From positions 16,758,001-16,822,000 of the forward strand of contig NW_027488366.1 of the NCBI RefSeq assembly GCF_051014445.1: a stretch of DNA of 64,000 nt, given 5' to 3'. The notes under the pieces were generated by a model. The model ran no database searches and was not told the DNA's origin. It saw only the letters and a program-made list of their open reading frames with translations. Below, piece by piece: positions 55,249-64,000 of the stretch (position 1 is the stretch's first letter; each line of letters opens with the position of its first letter). The translations under genes and the position numbers were made by a program. Source of the DNA: Colletes latitarsis (Eukaryota > Arthropoda > Insecta > Hymenoptera > Colletidae).

Positions 55249-55531
55249 CGAACAGCCCCGACAGTCCGGTGCCCCGCGGTTGGCAGAGCCAGCCGCTCCT
55301 GCCACGCGAGCAACACGGACTGCCGGGCCTGGCGCTTCAAATCGCCCCAAGCAGGTTCCTGCCCGCCCGGGACCGCCCCCACCCCCGCGCGACGGTCGAC
55401 GCGGTGCCGGTACATCACCGCGTGCGACCGCGCGAGCAGGTCCATGGGCGGCATCCCCGCTAGCACCGTCGCCGCCTCATGTGACACGGTCCGATACCCG
55501 CGGACGACCCTGAGCGCCATGCGCCTCTGCA

Positions 55532-55561
55532 CCCGGCGCAGCATAGTCATGCTGCGCCGGG
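55532..55561 (-). other. 13-bp perfect hairpin with a 4-nt loop
   Basis: CCCGGCGCAGCAT (55532-55544) and ATGCTGCGCCGGG (55549-55561) flank the tetranucleotide AGTC, inside the RT thumb/C-terminal coding region. Confidence 0.75.
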
Positions 55562-55758
55562 AGGCAGCCAGGTCGTCCGCCCTGACGGGGGCCCCGTATA
55601 GGGCCACCGACTGGACCATTGCCACATAGAGGCGACGAACTCGGCCCGCCGGGCCGCCCAGGTTGGGCAGGATCCGGCCCAGAGCCGCAACCATCCTTTC
55701 CAACCGGGGGACCAGGCAGCGGAAATGCTCCACGAAACGCCAGTGGCTATCGAGGATC

Positions 55759-55783
55759 AGCCCCAGATACCTAATCTGGGGCT
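55759..55783 (-). other. 10-bp perfect hairpin with a 5-nt loop
   Basis: AGCCCCAGAT (55759-55768) and ATCTGGGGCT (55774-55783). It encodes the KPQIRYLGL segment. Confidence 0.6.
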
Positions 55784-55835
55784 TCACCTCGATGTCAGCC
55801 CCACCCACCCGGATCAGAGGGGGTGGCGGATCCTG

Positions 55836-55864
55836 CCGAGGTGAATGAAACGCAATCACCTCGG
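55836..55864 (-). other. 9-bp perfect hairpin
   Basis: CCGAGGTGA (55836-55844) pairs with TCACCTCGG (55856-55864) around an 11-nt loop. Confidence 0.5.
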
Positions 55865-56243
55865 TCTTATGGACCGCCACCGTCATCCCCATCCCCCTGA
55901 TCCGGTCGACGACGCGTTGCGACCCCTCCTCCGCGCGACGCATGGCCCTCCCCCAGTGCGCCCCGACGGCCAGCACCAGTGTGTCATCCGCATAACACAC
56001 CGTGCTGACGCCGTCGGGGAGGCCGGCCCGCAACACCGAGTCGTACGCGATGTTCCACAGGAGTGGCCCGAGGACCGACCCCTGCGGAACACCGCAGTAC
56101 ACCTCCCTCCGCATATCACCATCCCGGCCCGGATACTCGATCCACCTGCCGCGGAGATAATCCCCGACGACCGCCCCGAGACAAGGGGGGACTCGATGAT
56201 ATTCGAGTCCTCTCCTTATCTCTTCCCAGGGGAGGGTGTTAAA

Positions 56244-56277
56244 GGCATTGGCAATATCCTTGGATATTGCCAATGCC
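56244..56277 (-). other. 16-bp-arm palindrome over RT motif A
   Basis: GGCATTGGCAATATCC (56244-56259) and GGATATTGCCAATGCC (56262-56277) are exact reverse complements separated by TT. On the sense strand this encodes ALAISKDIANA, including the catalytic Asp codon at 56256-56258. Because of the symmetry, the opposite strand also reads ALAISLDIANA in one frame. Confidence 0.85.
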
Positions 56278-56346
56278 ACCCCACCCCGGGAGACGGCCGC
56301 CCCCGAGAGGGCCCTCACACGACCTATCGCGTCGATAGTCGATCGG

Positions 56347-57020
56347 CCCCCCCCGGAAACCGAACTGGCAGTCGGCCAGACCGGGATCACCCCGCGACAG
56401 GTGCTCGACGAGGCGGGCAGCAATCACCCGCTCGAAGAGCTTGCCCACCTCGTCGAGGAGACAAATGGGCCGGTATGCGGAGGGAGACTCCGCGGGCCGA
56501 CCCTCCTTCCGGAGGAGGACCATCCTCGCCACCTTCCAACTGGGGGGGAATCGCCCGTCCCTCAGGCAGCGGTCGAACAACCGCCTGAGGTCGGCCCCAA
56601 GGACGCCCTGGGTCAAGACCCAAACCCGGCCGGGCACATCATCCGGACCCGGGGCCGTGTTACGAACCCCGAGCCGTCTGATGGCCGCTGCCAGCTCCTC
56701 CTGCGTGACCCCCAGCTCGGCCGTCCACTCCACTGGGACAGCCGCCACCGCCGGAGGACGCGGTCCCCTCTCCCCAATTGGGAAGAGTGTATTGACCACG
56801 TCCTCCAGCAGCCGGGGGTCAAGACCCTCGGTGACGGGGGGCGCCCACGGGCGGAGCTTATTCAGCACCACCTTATATGGGCGCCCCCATGGATCGTCAT
56901 CAAGGGTCTGGAGGAGCTCCTTCCATGCCCGGGTCTTGGCCCGTTTGATGGCGACCTGCAGAGCAACCCGCGCCACGCGGTATGCTCCATACAGGTCATC
57001 AGCTGCCCTCGCTCGCGCCA
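56347..57020 (-). pseudogene. Retroelement ORF2, RT N-terminal part
   Basis: The open frame from 57021 runs to 56239, but its RT similarity ends at the G8 run. Visible landmarks (residues in that frame) are DDPWGRPYKVVLNKLRPW at about 42-59, the first RT motif APGPDDVPG at 123-131, and WKVARMVLLRKEGRP followed by YRPICLLDEVGKLFERVI at 162-200, then QFGFRGG at 219-225. The next residues expected by continuity, RSTIDAI, are in the frame of the downstream fragment. One extra G in the run of eight accounts for the shift. The GTG at 57021 that opens this frame is not a natural start, because similarity continues upstream in another frame. Confidence 0.82.
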
Positions 57021-57200
57021 CGCCGTCGCCTGTACGTTGACGACCGCGCGCGGGTGTACTGGCGTCGGGCGCGGACAGTCGCGACTCGCAACTCCGCGAT
57101 CGCGTCCGACCACCAGTACACCGCCCGGCGAGGAGAAGCCCGCCCGACCCGAGGCATCGCCGCGTCGCAAATACCCGCGACCAATGCTCCGAGCCGGGCG
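57020..57200 (-). pseudogene. Retroelement ORF2, pre-RT linker remnant
   Basis: In the frame with codons starting at 57184, the segment reads VAGICDAAMPRV, then RRAVYWWSDAIAELRVA, then RARRQYTRARSS. This matches the linker between endonuclease and RT in R1-clade ORF2 proteins (a CDASMPR then YWW style segment, from family knowledge). The frame hits a stop at 56999, and the similarity moves to the frame of the next fragment somewhere within about 57005-57045, which again needs one extra base. The endonuclease domain is absent because the element is truncated here. The ORF is open up to the junction and then runs into satellite, where it meets a stop. Confidence 0.72.
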
Positions 57201-57507
57201 AATCAGACTCATACTTTCGCGTTTTTCACATACTTGTTGAACAGATCCTGGGTTTTTTCTGGTTTGGATCACGTAGTAGTGCGGTACCACACTGAAACAG
57301 TCCATTAAACCTGTTTGCGATCAATATTTGAGAGGATAACGCATGTTAGGTCTGGGTTAGGTCTAGGATTTATCCTCATCAGGCTCATACTTCCGCATAT
57401 TTCTCATAATTCATGGCTGGATCCTGGGCTACTTCTGGATTGGATCACGTAGTAATGTGGTACCACACTGAAACAGTCAATTAAACCTGGTTTTGATCAA
57501 TATTTTA

Positions 57508-58190
57508 GAGAATAATTCATGTTAGGTCTAGGTTAGGTCTGGGATTTGCTCTCATCAGGCTCATTCTTTCGCATATTTCTCATACTTGATGGCTACATCC
57601 TGGGCTTCTTCTGGATTGCATCACGTAGTAATGAAGTACAACTCTGAAGCAGTCAATTAAACCTGGTTTCGATCAATATTTTAGAGAATAATTCATGTTA
57701 GGTCTAGGTTAGGTCTGGGATTTGCTCTCATCAGGCTCATTCTTTCGCATATTTCTCATACTTGATGGCTACATCCTGGGCTTCTTCTGGATTGCATCAC
57801 GTAGTAATGAAGTACAACACTGAAGCAGTCAATTAAACCTGGTTTTGATCAATATTTTAGAGAATAATTCATGTTAGGTCTAGGTTAGGTCTGGGATTTG
57901 CTCTCATCAGGCTCATTCTTTCGCATATTTCTCATACTTGATGGCTAGATCCTGGGCTTTTTCTGGATTGCATCACGTAGTAATGAAGTACAACACTGAA
58001 ACAGTCAATTAAACCTGGTTTCGATCAATATTTTAGAGAATAATTCATGTTAGGTCTAGGTTAGGTCTGGGATTTGCTCTCATCAGGCTCATTCTATCGC
58101 ATATTTCTCATATTTGATGGCTAGATCCTGGGCTTTTTCTGGATTGCATCACGTAGTAATGAAGTACAACACTGAAACAGTCAATCAAAC
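57508..58190 (-). repeat. Homogeneous run of one monomer subtype, next to the inversion
   Basis: Four consecutive monomers all belong to the ATGAAGTACAAC / CTTGATGGCTA subtype and are nearly identical at a 176-bp step (for example TGGGCTTCTT at 57601 and 57777). Elsewhere this subtype usually alternates with others. The pattern indicates recent single-monomer amplification. Confidence 0.75.
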
Positions 58191-58599
58191 CTGGTTTCCA
58201 ACAATATTTTAGAGGACATCGCATGTTAGGTCTAGGTTAGCCCTGGGATTTTCACTCATCAGACACATACTTTCGCATACTTCACATACTTGTTGAACGG
58301 ATCCTGGGTTTTTTCTGGTTTGGTTCACGTAGTAATGTGGTACCACACTGTAACATTCAATTAAACCTGATCTTGATAAATATTTTAGAGGATAACGCAT
58401 GTTAGGTTTGGGTTAAGTCTAGGATTCGCCCTCATCAGGCTCATACTTTCGCATATTTCTCATACTTCATGGCTAGATCCTGGGCTGTTTCTGGATTGTA
58501 TCACGTAGTAATGAGGTACCACGCCAAAACAGTCAATTAAACCTGGTATCGATCAATATTTTAGGGGATAACGCAAGTTAGGTGTGGCATAGGTCTGGG

Positions 58600-61500
58600 A
58601 TTCGCCCTCATCAGGCTCATACTTTCGCATTCTTCACATACTTGTTGAACGGATCCTGGGTTTTTTCTGGTTTGGATCACGTAGTAATGTGGGACCACAC
58701 TGAAACAGTCAATTAAACCTGGTTTCGATCAATATATTAGAGAATAATTCATGTTAGGTCTAGGTTAGGCCTGGGATTTTCACTCATCAGACTCATACTT
58801 TCGCACTCTTCTCATACTTGTTGAACGGATCCTGGGTTTTTTCTGGTTTGGATCACGTAGTAATGTGGTACCACACTGAAACATTGAATTAAACCTGGTC
58901 TTGATAAATATTTTAGAGGATAACGCATGTTAGGTCTGGGTTAGGTCTAGGATTTGTCCTCATCAGGCCCATACTTTCGCATATTTCTCATACTTCATGG
59001 CTGGATCCTGGGCTTTCTCTCGATTGCATCACGTAGTAATGAAGTACAACACTGAAACAGTCAATTAAACCTGGTTTCCATCAATATTTTAGAGGACAAC
59101 GCATGTTAGGTCTAGGTTAGGCCTGGGATTTGCTCTCATCAGGGTCATACTTTCGAAGTTTTAACATACATATTGGTCTGATCGAGGGTTTTTTCCGCTT
59201 TGGATCACGTAGTAAAGTGGTACCACACTGAAACAGTCCATTAAACCTGGTCTTGATAAATATTTTAGAGGATATCGCATGTTAGGTCTGGGTTAGGTCT
59301 AGGATTTGCCCTCATCAGGCTCCTACTTTCGCAATTTTCTCATACTTCATGGCTGGATCCTGGGCTATTTCCGGATTGGATCACATAGTAATGTGGTACC
59401 ACACTGAAACATTCAATTAAACCTGGTCTTGATAAATATTTTAGAGGATAACGCATGTTAGGTTTGGGTTAGGTCTAGGATTTGCCCTCATCAGGCTCAT
59501 ACTTTCGCATATTTCTTATTCTTCATGGCTAGATCCTGGGCTGTTTCTGGATTGTATCACATAGTAATGTGGTACCATGCTGAAACAATCGATTAAACCT
59601 GGTTTCGATCAATATATTAGAGGATAACGCAAGTTAAGTCTGGGATAGGTCTGGGATTTGACCTCATCAGACTCATACTTTCGCGTTTTTCACATACTTG
59701 TTGAACAGATCCTGGGTTTTTTCTGGTTTGGATCACGTAGTAATGTGGTACCACACTGAAACAGTCGATGAAACCTGGTTTCGATCAATATTTTAGAGGA
59801 TAACGCAAGTTAAGTCTGGGATTGGTCTGGGATTTGACCTCATCAGACTCATACTTTCGCACACTTCACATACTCATTGAACAGATCCTGGGTTATTTTC
59901 TGGTTTGGACCACATAGTAATGTGGTACCACACTGAAACAGTCGATTAAACCAGGTTTCGATCAATATTTTTGAGGATAACGCACGTTAGGTCTAGGTTA
60001 GGCCTGGGATTTTCACTCATCAGATTCATACTTTCGCATTCTTCACATACTTGTTGAACGGATCCTGGGTTTTTTCTGGTTTGGATCACGTAGTAATGTG
60101 GGACCACACTGTAACAGTCAATTAAACCTGGTTTCGATCAATACTTTAGAGAATAATTCATGTTAGGTCTAGGTTAGGTCTGGGATTTGCTCTCATCAGG
60201 CTCATTCTTTCGCATATTTCTCATACTTGATGGCTATATCCTGGGCTTTTTCTGGATTGCATCACGTAGTAATGAAGTACAACACTGAAACAGTCAATTA
60301 AACCTGGCTTCCATCAATATCTTAGAGGACAACGCAAGTTAGGTCTGGGATAGGTCTGGGATTTGCCCTCATCAGGCTCATTGTTTCGCGTTTTTCACAT
60401 ACTTGTTGAACAGATCCTGGGTTTTTTCTGGTTTGTATCACGTAGTAGTGTGGTACCACACTGAAACAGTCAATTAAACCTGGTTTGCATCAATATTTTA
60501 GAGGATAACGCATGTTAGGTCTAGGTTAGCCCTGGGATTTTCACTCATCAGACTCATACTTTCGCATTCTTCACATACTTGTTGAACGGATCCTGGGTTT
60601 TTTCTGGTTTGGATCACGTAGTAATGTGGGACCACACTGAAACAGTCAATTAAACCTGGCTTCGATCAATATATTAGAGAATAATTCATGTTAGGTCTAG
60701 GTTAGGCCTGGGATTTTCACTCATCAGACTCATACTTTCGCACTCTTCTCATACTTGTTGAACGGATCCTGGGTTTTTTCTGGTTTGGATCACGTAGTAA
60801 TGTGGTACCACACTGAAACATTGAATTAAACCTGGTCTTGATAAATATTTTAGAGGATAACGCATGTTAGGTCTGGGTTAGGTCTAGGATTTGTCCTCAT
60901 CAGGCTCATACTTTCGCATATTTCTCATACTTCATGGCTGGATCCTGGGCTATTTCTGGATTGGATTACGTATTAATGTGGTACCACACTGAAACAGTCA
61001 ATTAAACCTGGTTTTGATGAATATTTTAGAGAATAATTCATGTTAGGTCTAGGTTAGGCATGGGATTTGCTCTCATCAGGCTCATTCTTTCGCATATTTC
61101 TCATACTTGATGGCTAGATCCTGGGCTTTCTCTGGATTGCATCACGTAGTAATGAAGTACAACACTGAAACAGTCAATTAAACCTGGTTTCCATCAATAT
61201 TTTAGAGGACAACGCATGTTAGGTCTAGGTTAGGCCTGGGATTTGCTCTCATCAGGGTCATACTTTCGAAGTTTTAACATACATATTGGTCTGATCGAGG
61301 GTTTTTTCCGCTTTGGATCACGTAGTAAAGTGGTACCACACTGAAACAGTCCATTAAACCTGGTCTTGATAAATATTTTAGAGGATATCGCATGTTAGGT
61401 CTGGGTTAGGTCTAGGATTTGCCCTCATCAGGCTCCTACTTTCGCAATTTTCTCATACTTCATGGCTGGATCCTGGGCTATTTCCGGATTGGATCACATA

Positions 61501-62300
61501 GTAATGTGGTACCACACTGAAACATTCAATTAAACCTGGTCTTGATAAATATTTTAGAGGATAACGCATGTTAGGTTTGGGTTAGGTCTAGGATTTGCCC
61601 TCATCAGGCTCATACTTTCGCATATTTCTTATTCTTCATGGCTAGATCCTGGGCTGTTTCTGGATTCTATCACATAGTAATGTGGTACCACGCTGAAACA
61701 GTCGATTAAACCTGGTTTCGATCAATATATTAGAGGATAACGCACGTTAGGTCTAGGTTAGGCCTGGGATTTTCACTCATCAGACTCATACTTTCGCACT
61801 CTTCTCATACTTGTTGAACGGATCCTGGGTTTTTTCTGGTTTGGATCACGTAGTAATGTGGGACCACACTGTAACAGTCAATTAAACCTGGTTTCGATCA
61901 ATACTTTAGAGAATAATTCATGTTAGGTCTAGGTTAGGTCTGGGATTTGCTCTCATCAGGCTCATTCTTTCGCATATTTCTCATACTTGATGGCTATATC
62001 CTGGGCTTTTTCTGGATTGCATCACGTAGTAATGAAGTACAACACTGAAACAGTCAATTAAACCTGGCTTCCATCAATATCTTAGAGGACAACGCAAGTT
62101 AGGTCTGGGATAGGTCTGGGATTTGCCCTCATCAGGCTCATTGTTTCGCGTTTTTCACATACTTGTTGAACAGATCCTGGGTTTTTTCTGGTTTGTATCA
62201 CGTAGTAGTGTGGTACCACACTGAAACTGTCCATTAAACCTGGTTTGCATCAATATTTTAGAGGATAACGCATGTTAGGTCTAGGTTAGCCCTGGGATTT
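58600..62300 (-). repeat. Right-arm higher-order repeat, 11 monomers (~1,937 bp), ~2 copies
   Basis: AATATATTAG at 58731 and 60668, and ACATTGAATT at 58881 and 60818, are 1,937 bp apart. The CATATTGGTCTG monomer at 59171 and 61284 is one monomer further apart (2,113 bp), and TGGTTTGCATC at 60481 and 62241 is one closer (1,760 bp). The second copy therefore gained one monomer and later lost two. Confidence 0.75.
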
Positions 62301-64000
62301 TCACTCATCAGACTCATACTTTCGCATTCTTCACATACTTGTTGAGCTGATCCTGGGTTTTTTCTGGTTTGGATCACGTAGTAATGTGGTACCACACTGA
62401 AACAGTCGATTAAACCTGGTTTCGATCAGTATTTTAGAGGATAACGCAAGTTAGGCCTGGGATAGGTCTGGGATTTGACCTCATCAGACTCATACTTTCG
62501 CACACTACACATACTCGTTGAACAGATCCTGGGTTATTTTCTGGTTTGGATCACGTAGTAATGTGGTACCACACTGAAACAGTCAATTAAACCTGGTTTG
62601 GATAAATATTTTAGAGGATAACGCATCTTAGGTCTGGGTTAGGTCTAAGATTTGCCCTCATCAGGCTCACAGTTTCGCGTTTTTCACATACTTGTTGAAC
62701 AGATCCTGGGTTCTTTCTGGTTTGGATCACGAAGTAGTGTGGTACCACACTGAAACAGTCCATTAAACCTGGTTTCGCTCAATATTTTAGAGGATAACGC
62801 ATGTTAGGTCTAGGTTAGGTCTGGGATTTGCTCTCATCAGGCTCATTCTTTCGCATATTTCTCATACTTGATGGCTAGATCCTGGGCTTTTTCTGGATTG
62901 CATCACGTAGTAATGTAGTACCACACTGAAACAGTCAATTAAACCTGGTTTCCATCAATATTTTAGAGGATAACGCAAGTTAGGTCTGGGATAGGTCTGG
63001 GATTTTCACTCATCAGACTCATACTTTCGCATTCTTCACATATTTGTTGAACGGATCCTGGGTTTTTTCTGGTTTGGATCACGTAATAATGTGGGACCAC
63101 ACTGAAACAATCAATTAAACCTGGTCTTGATAAATATTTTAGAGGATAACGCATGTTAGGTCTGGGATAGGTCTGGGATTTGCCCACATCAGGCTCATAC
63201 TTTCGCGTTTTTCACATACTCGTTGAACAGATCCTGGGTTATTTTCTGGTTTGGATCACGTAGTAATGTGGTACCACACTGAAACAGTCCATTAAACCTG
63301 GTTTGCATCAATATTTTAGAGGATAACGCATGTTAGGTCTAGGTTAGCCCTGGGATTTTCACTCATCAGCCTCATACTTTAGCATTCTTCACATACTTCT
63401 TGAACTGATCCTGGGTTTTTTCTGGTTTGTATCACGTAGTAATGTGGTACCACACTGAAACTGTCGATTAAACCTGGTTTCGATCAATATTTTAGAGGAT
63501 AACGCAAGTTAGGTCTGGGATAGGTATGGGATTTGACCTCATCAGACTCATACTTTCGCACACTTCACATACTCGTTGAACAGATCCTGGGTTATTTTCT
63601 GGATTGCATCACGTAGTAATGAAGTACAACACTGAAACAGTCAATTAAACCTGGTTTCCATCAATATTTTAGAGGACATCGCATGTTAGGTCTAGGTTAG
63701 GCCTGGGATTTGCCCTCATCAGGGTCATACTTTCGCAGTTTTAACTTACATGTTGACCTGATCGAGGTTTTTTTCTGCTTTGGATCACGTAGTAAAGTGG
63801 TACCACACTGAAACAGTCCATTAAACCTGGCTTGGATCAATATTTTAGAGGATAACGCATGTTAGGTCTAGGTTAGCCCTGGGATTTTCACTCATCAGAC
63901 TCATACTTTCGCATTCTTCACATACTTGTTGAACGGATCCTGGGTTCTTTCTGGTTTGGATCACGTAGTAATGTGGGACCACACTGAAACATTCAATTAA

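Larger units (their letters stand above)
54804..56354 (-). pseudogene. Retroelement ORF2, RT motif A to C-terminus (main intact stretch)
   Basis: This is the catalytic half of the reverse transcriptase that would copy element RNA into the nicked target. The frame is open from 56423 to a TGA at 54804-54806 (539 codons), but only the part downstream of the G8 run at 56347-56354 matches an RT. Residues are numbered in that open frame. Motif A is SKDIANAFNTLPW, with the catalytic Asp at residue 56; GVPQGSVLGP is at 111-120; the YADD active site is at 144-147; QIRYLGLILD follows at about 216-225. Near the C-terminus a CCHC knuckle (C435-x2-C438-x8-H447-x4-C452, then PAW) is followed by a very Arg-rich tail. 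No RNase H is evident, as expected for the R1 clade. The Lys before the motif A Asp is unusual, since a hydrophobic residue is normal there. The start codon is not real; translation would come from upstream. Confidence 0.85.
54267..57200 (-). mobile_element. 5'-truncated R1-clade-like non-LTR retrotransposon
   Basis: This is a 2.9-kb G+C-rich island (about two-thirds or more G+C by eye) in an AT-leaning satellite. Read on the minus strand it has an RT, a C-terminal zinc knuckle, a 3' UTR of about 510 bp and a terminal poly(A), the structure left by target-primed reverse transcription. No LTRs or terminal inverted repeats are present. R1-clade elements usually have a first ORF and an apurinic-type endonuclease before the RT; both are missing, since sequence starts in the linker just before the RT. 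The RT style (DDPWGRPYK, YRPICLLDEVGKLFERVI, YADD, CPAW after a CxxC) fits R1-clade families of insects. Two frameshifts make it inactive. The 3' end abuts CCTAAC of a satellite monomer and the 5' end abuts satellite in inverted orientation, with no recognisable target-site duplication. Confidence 0.88.
57201..64000 (-). repeat. Right satellite array, ~176-bp monomer, inverted
   Basis: The same satellite family runs as the reverse complement: on the plus strand the monomer reads GATAACGCATGTTAGGTCTAGG, CTCATCAGGCTCATAC, GGATCCTGGG, GATCACGTAGTAATG and GTGGTACCACACTGAAAC in that order. The satellite match starts at 57202 (ATCAGACTCATAC), the middle of a monomer. Subtypes are those of the left arm plus private ones, such as CATATTGGTCTGATCGAGG at about 59171 and 61284. 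The array continues to the window edge. It contains no genes. Confidence 0.96.

Noticed and set aside
54267..57200. A complete, active retrotransposon
   Set aside because: There is no endonuclease domain or first ORF, and there are two frameshifts and a Lys in motif A. It is a dead 5'-truncated copy.
54255..57215. Target-site duplication flanking the element
   Set aside because: The left flank ends in CCAGACCTAAC and the right flank begins with ATCAGACTCATAC in inverted satellite. The only similarity is satellite sequence itself, so no duplication can be claimed.
56236..57240. 334-codon open frame on the plus strand over the element
   Set aside because: It is antisense to the RT, with composition typical of G+C-rich shadow frames. 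Its ALAISLDIANA start is a product of the motif A palindrome. Other plus-strand frames at 54223-56588 are rejected for the same reason; the first includes the poly(T) as poly-Phe.
1..64000. Identity with the 176-bp AluI satellite of the honeybee
   Set aside because: Only the period matches. An AluI-defined satellite should have AGCT in nearly every monomer, and AGCT is rare here (CAGGAGCTG or GAGCTAGCC variants only). I cannot compare sequences directly.
1..64000. CRISPR array
   Set aside because: The repeat unit is contiguous, with no unique spacers between short direct repeats. Differences between units are point variants of one 176-bp monomer.

Overview
The window is almost entirely one satellite DNA array with a single insertion. 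A tandem repeat with a monomer of about 176 bp fills positions 1-54266 in one orientation (about 308 monomers by division) and about 57201-64000 in the opposite orientation (about 39 monomers). Between the two arms lies a G+C-rich, 5'-truncated non-LTR retrotransposon (54267-57200), read on the minus strand. Its C-terminal reverse transcriptase (RT) motifs, zinc-knuckle layout and poly(A) tail point to the R1 clade. I see no host protein gene, tRNA, rRNA, CRISPR array or bacterial-type operon. The organism is most likely an arthropod, probably an insect. The R1 clade is essentially an arthropod group, and the monomer carries CCTAAC motifs like the insect telomere repeat (TTAGG)n. The species cannot be named from this sequence.

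Left arm. Monomers fall into several subtypes, distinguished by the block after CAGTGT (GTGGTACCAC, GTGGTCCCAC or GTTGTACTTC) and by the block after the CCAGG motif (GTTCAACAAGTATGTGA, TAGCCATGAAGTATGAG or GATCAGGTCAACATGTATG). Subtypes are arranged in higher-order repeats (HORs) whose size changes along the array: 6-mer (1,058 bp), 11-mer (1,938 bp), 9-mer (1,587 bp, copies indistinguishable wherever compared), 15-mer (2,643 bp, about 3.4 copies), 7-mer (about 1,232 bp) and 5-mer (881 bp, next to the insertion). Long colinear stretches of 6-19 kb recur at 28-37.5 kb with offsets of about 18-23 kb, so the array also grew by large segmental duplications. Eight 79-bp short monomers share one 97-bp deletion junction.

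Retroelement. On the minus strand it begins inside the linker between the endonuclease and RT domains, runs through RT motifs 1-7 and a CCHC zinc knuckle, and ends with a 3' UTR of about 510 bp and a 28-nt poly(A). Two single-base frameshifts make it a dead copy. It is unusually rich in long perfect hairpins, including a 16-bp-arm palindrome exactly over the catalytic motif A.

Right arm. The satellite resumes in reverse orientation directly at the element's 5' end, with its own 11-mer HOR. The arms converge on the element, so the insertion marks, or caused, an inversion junction, or the assembly was misjoined there.
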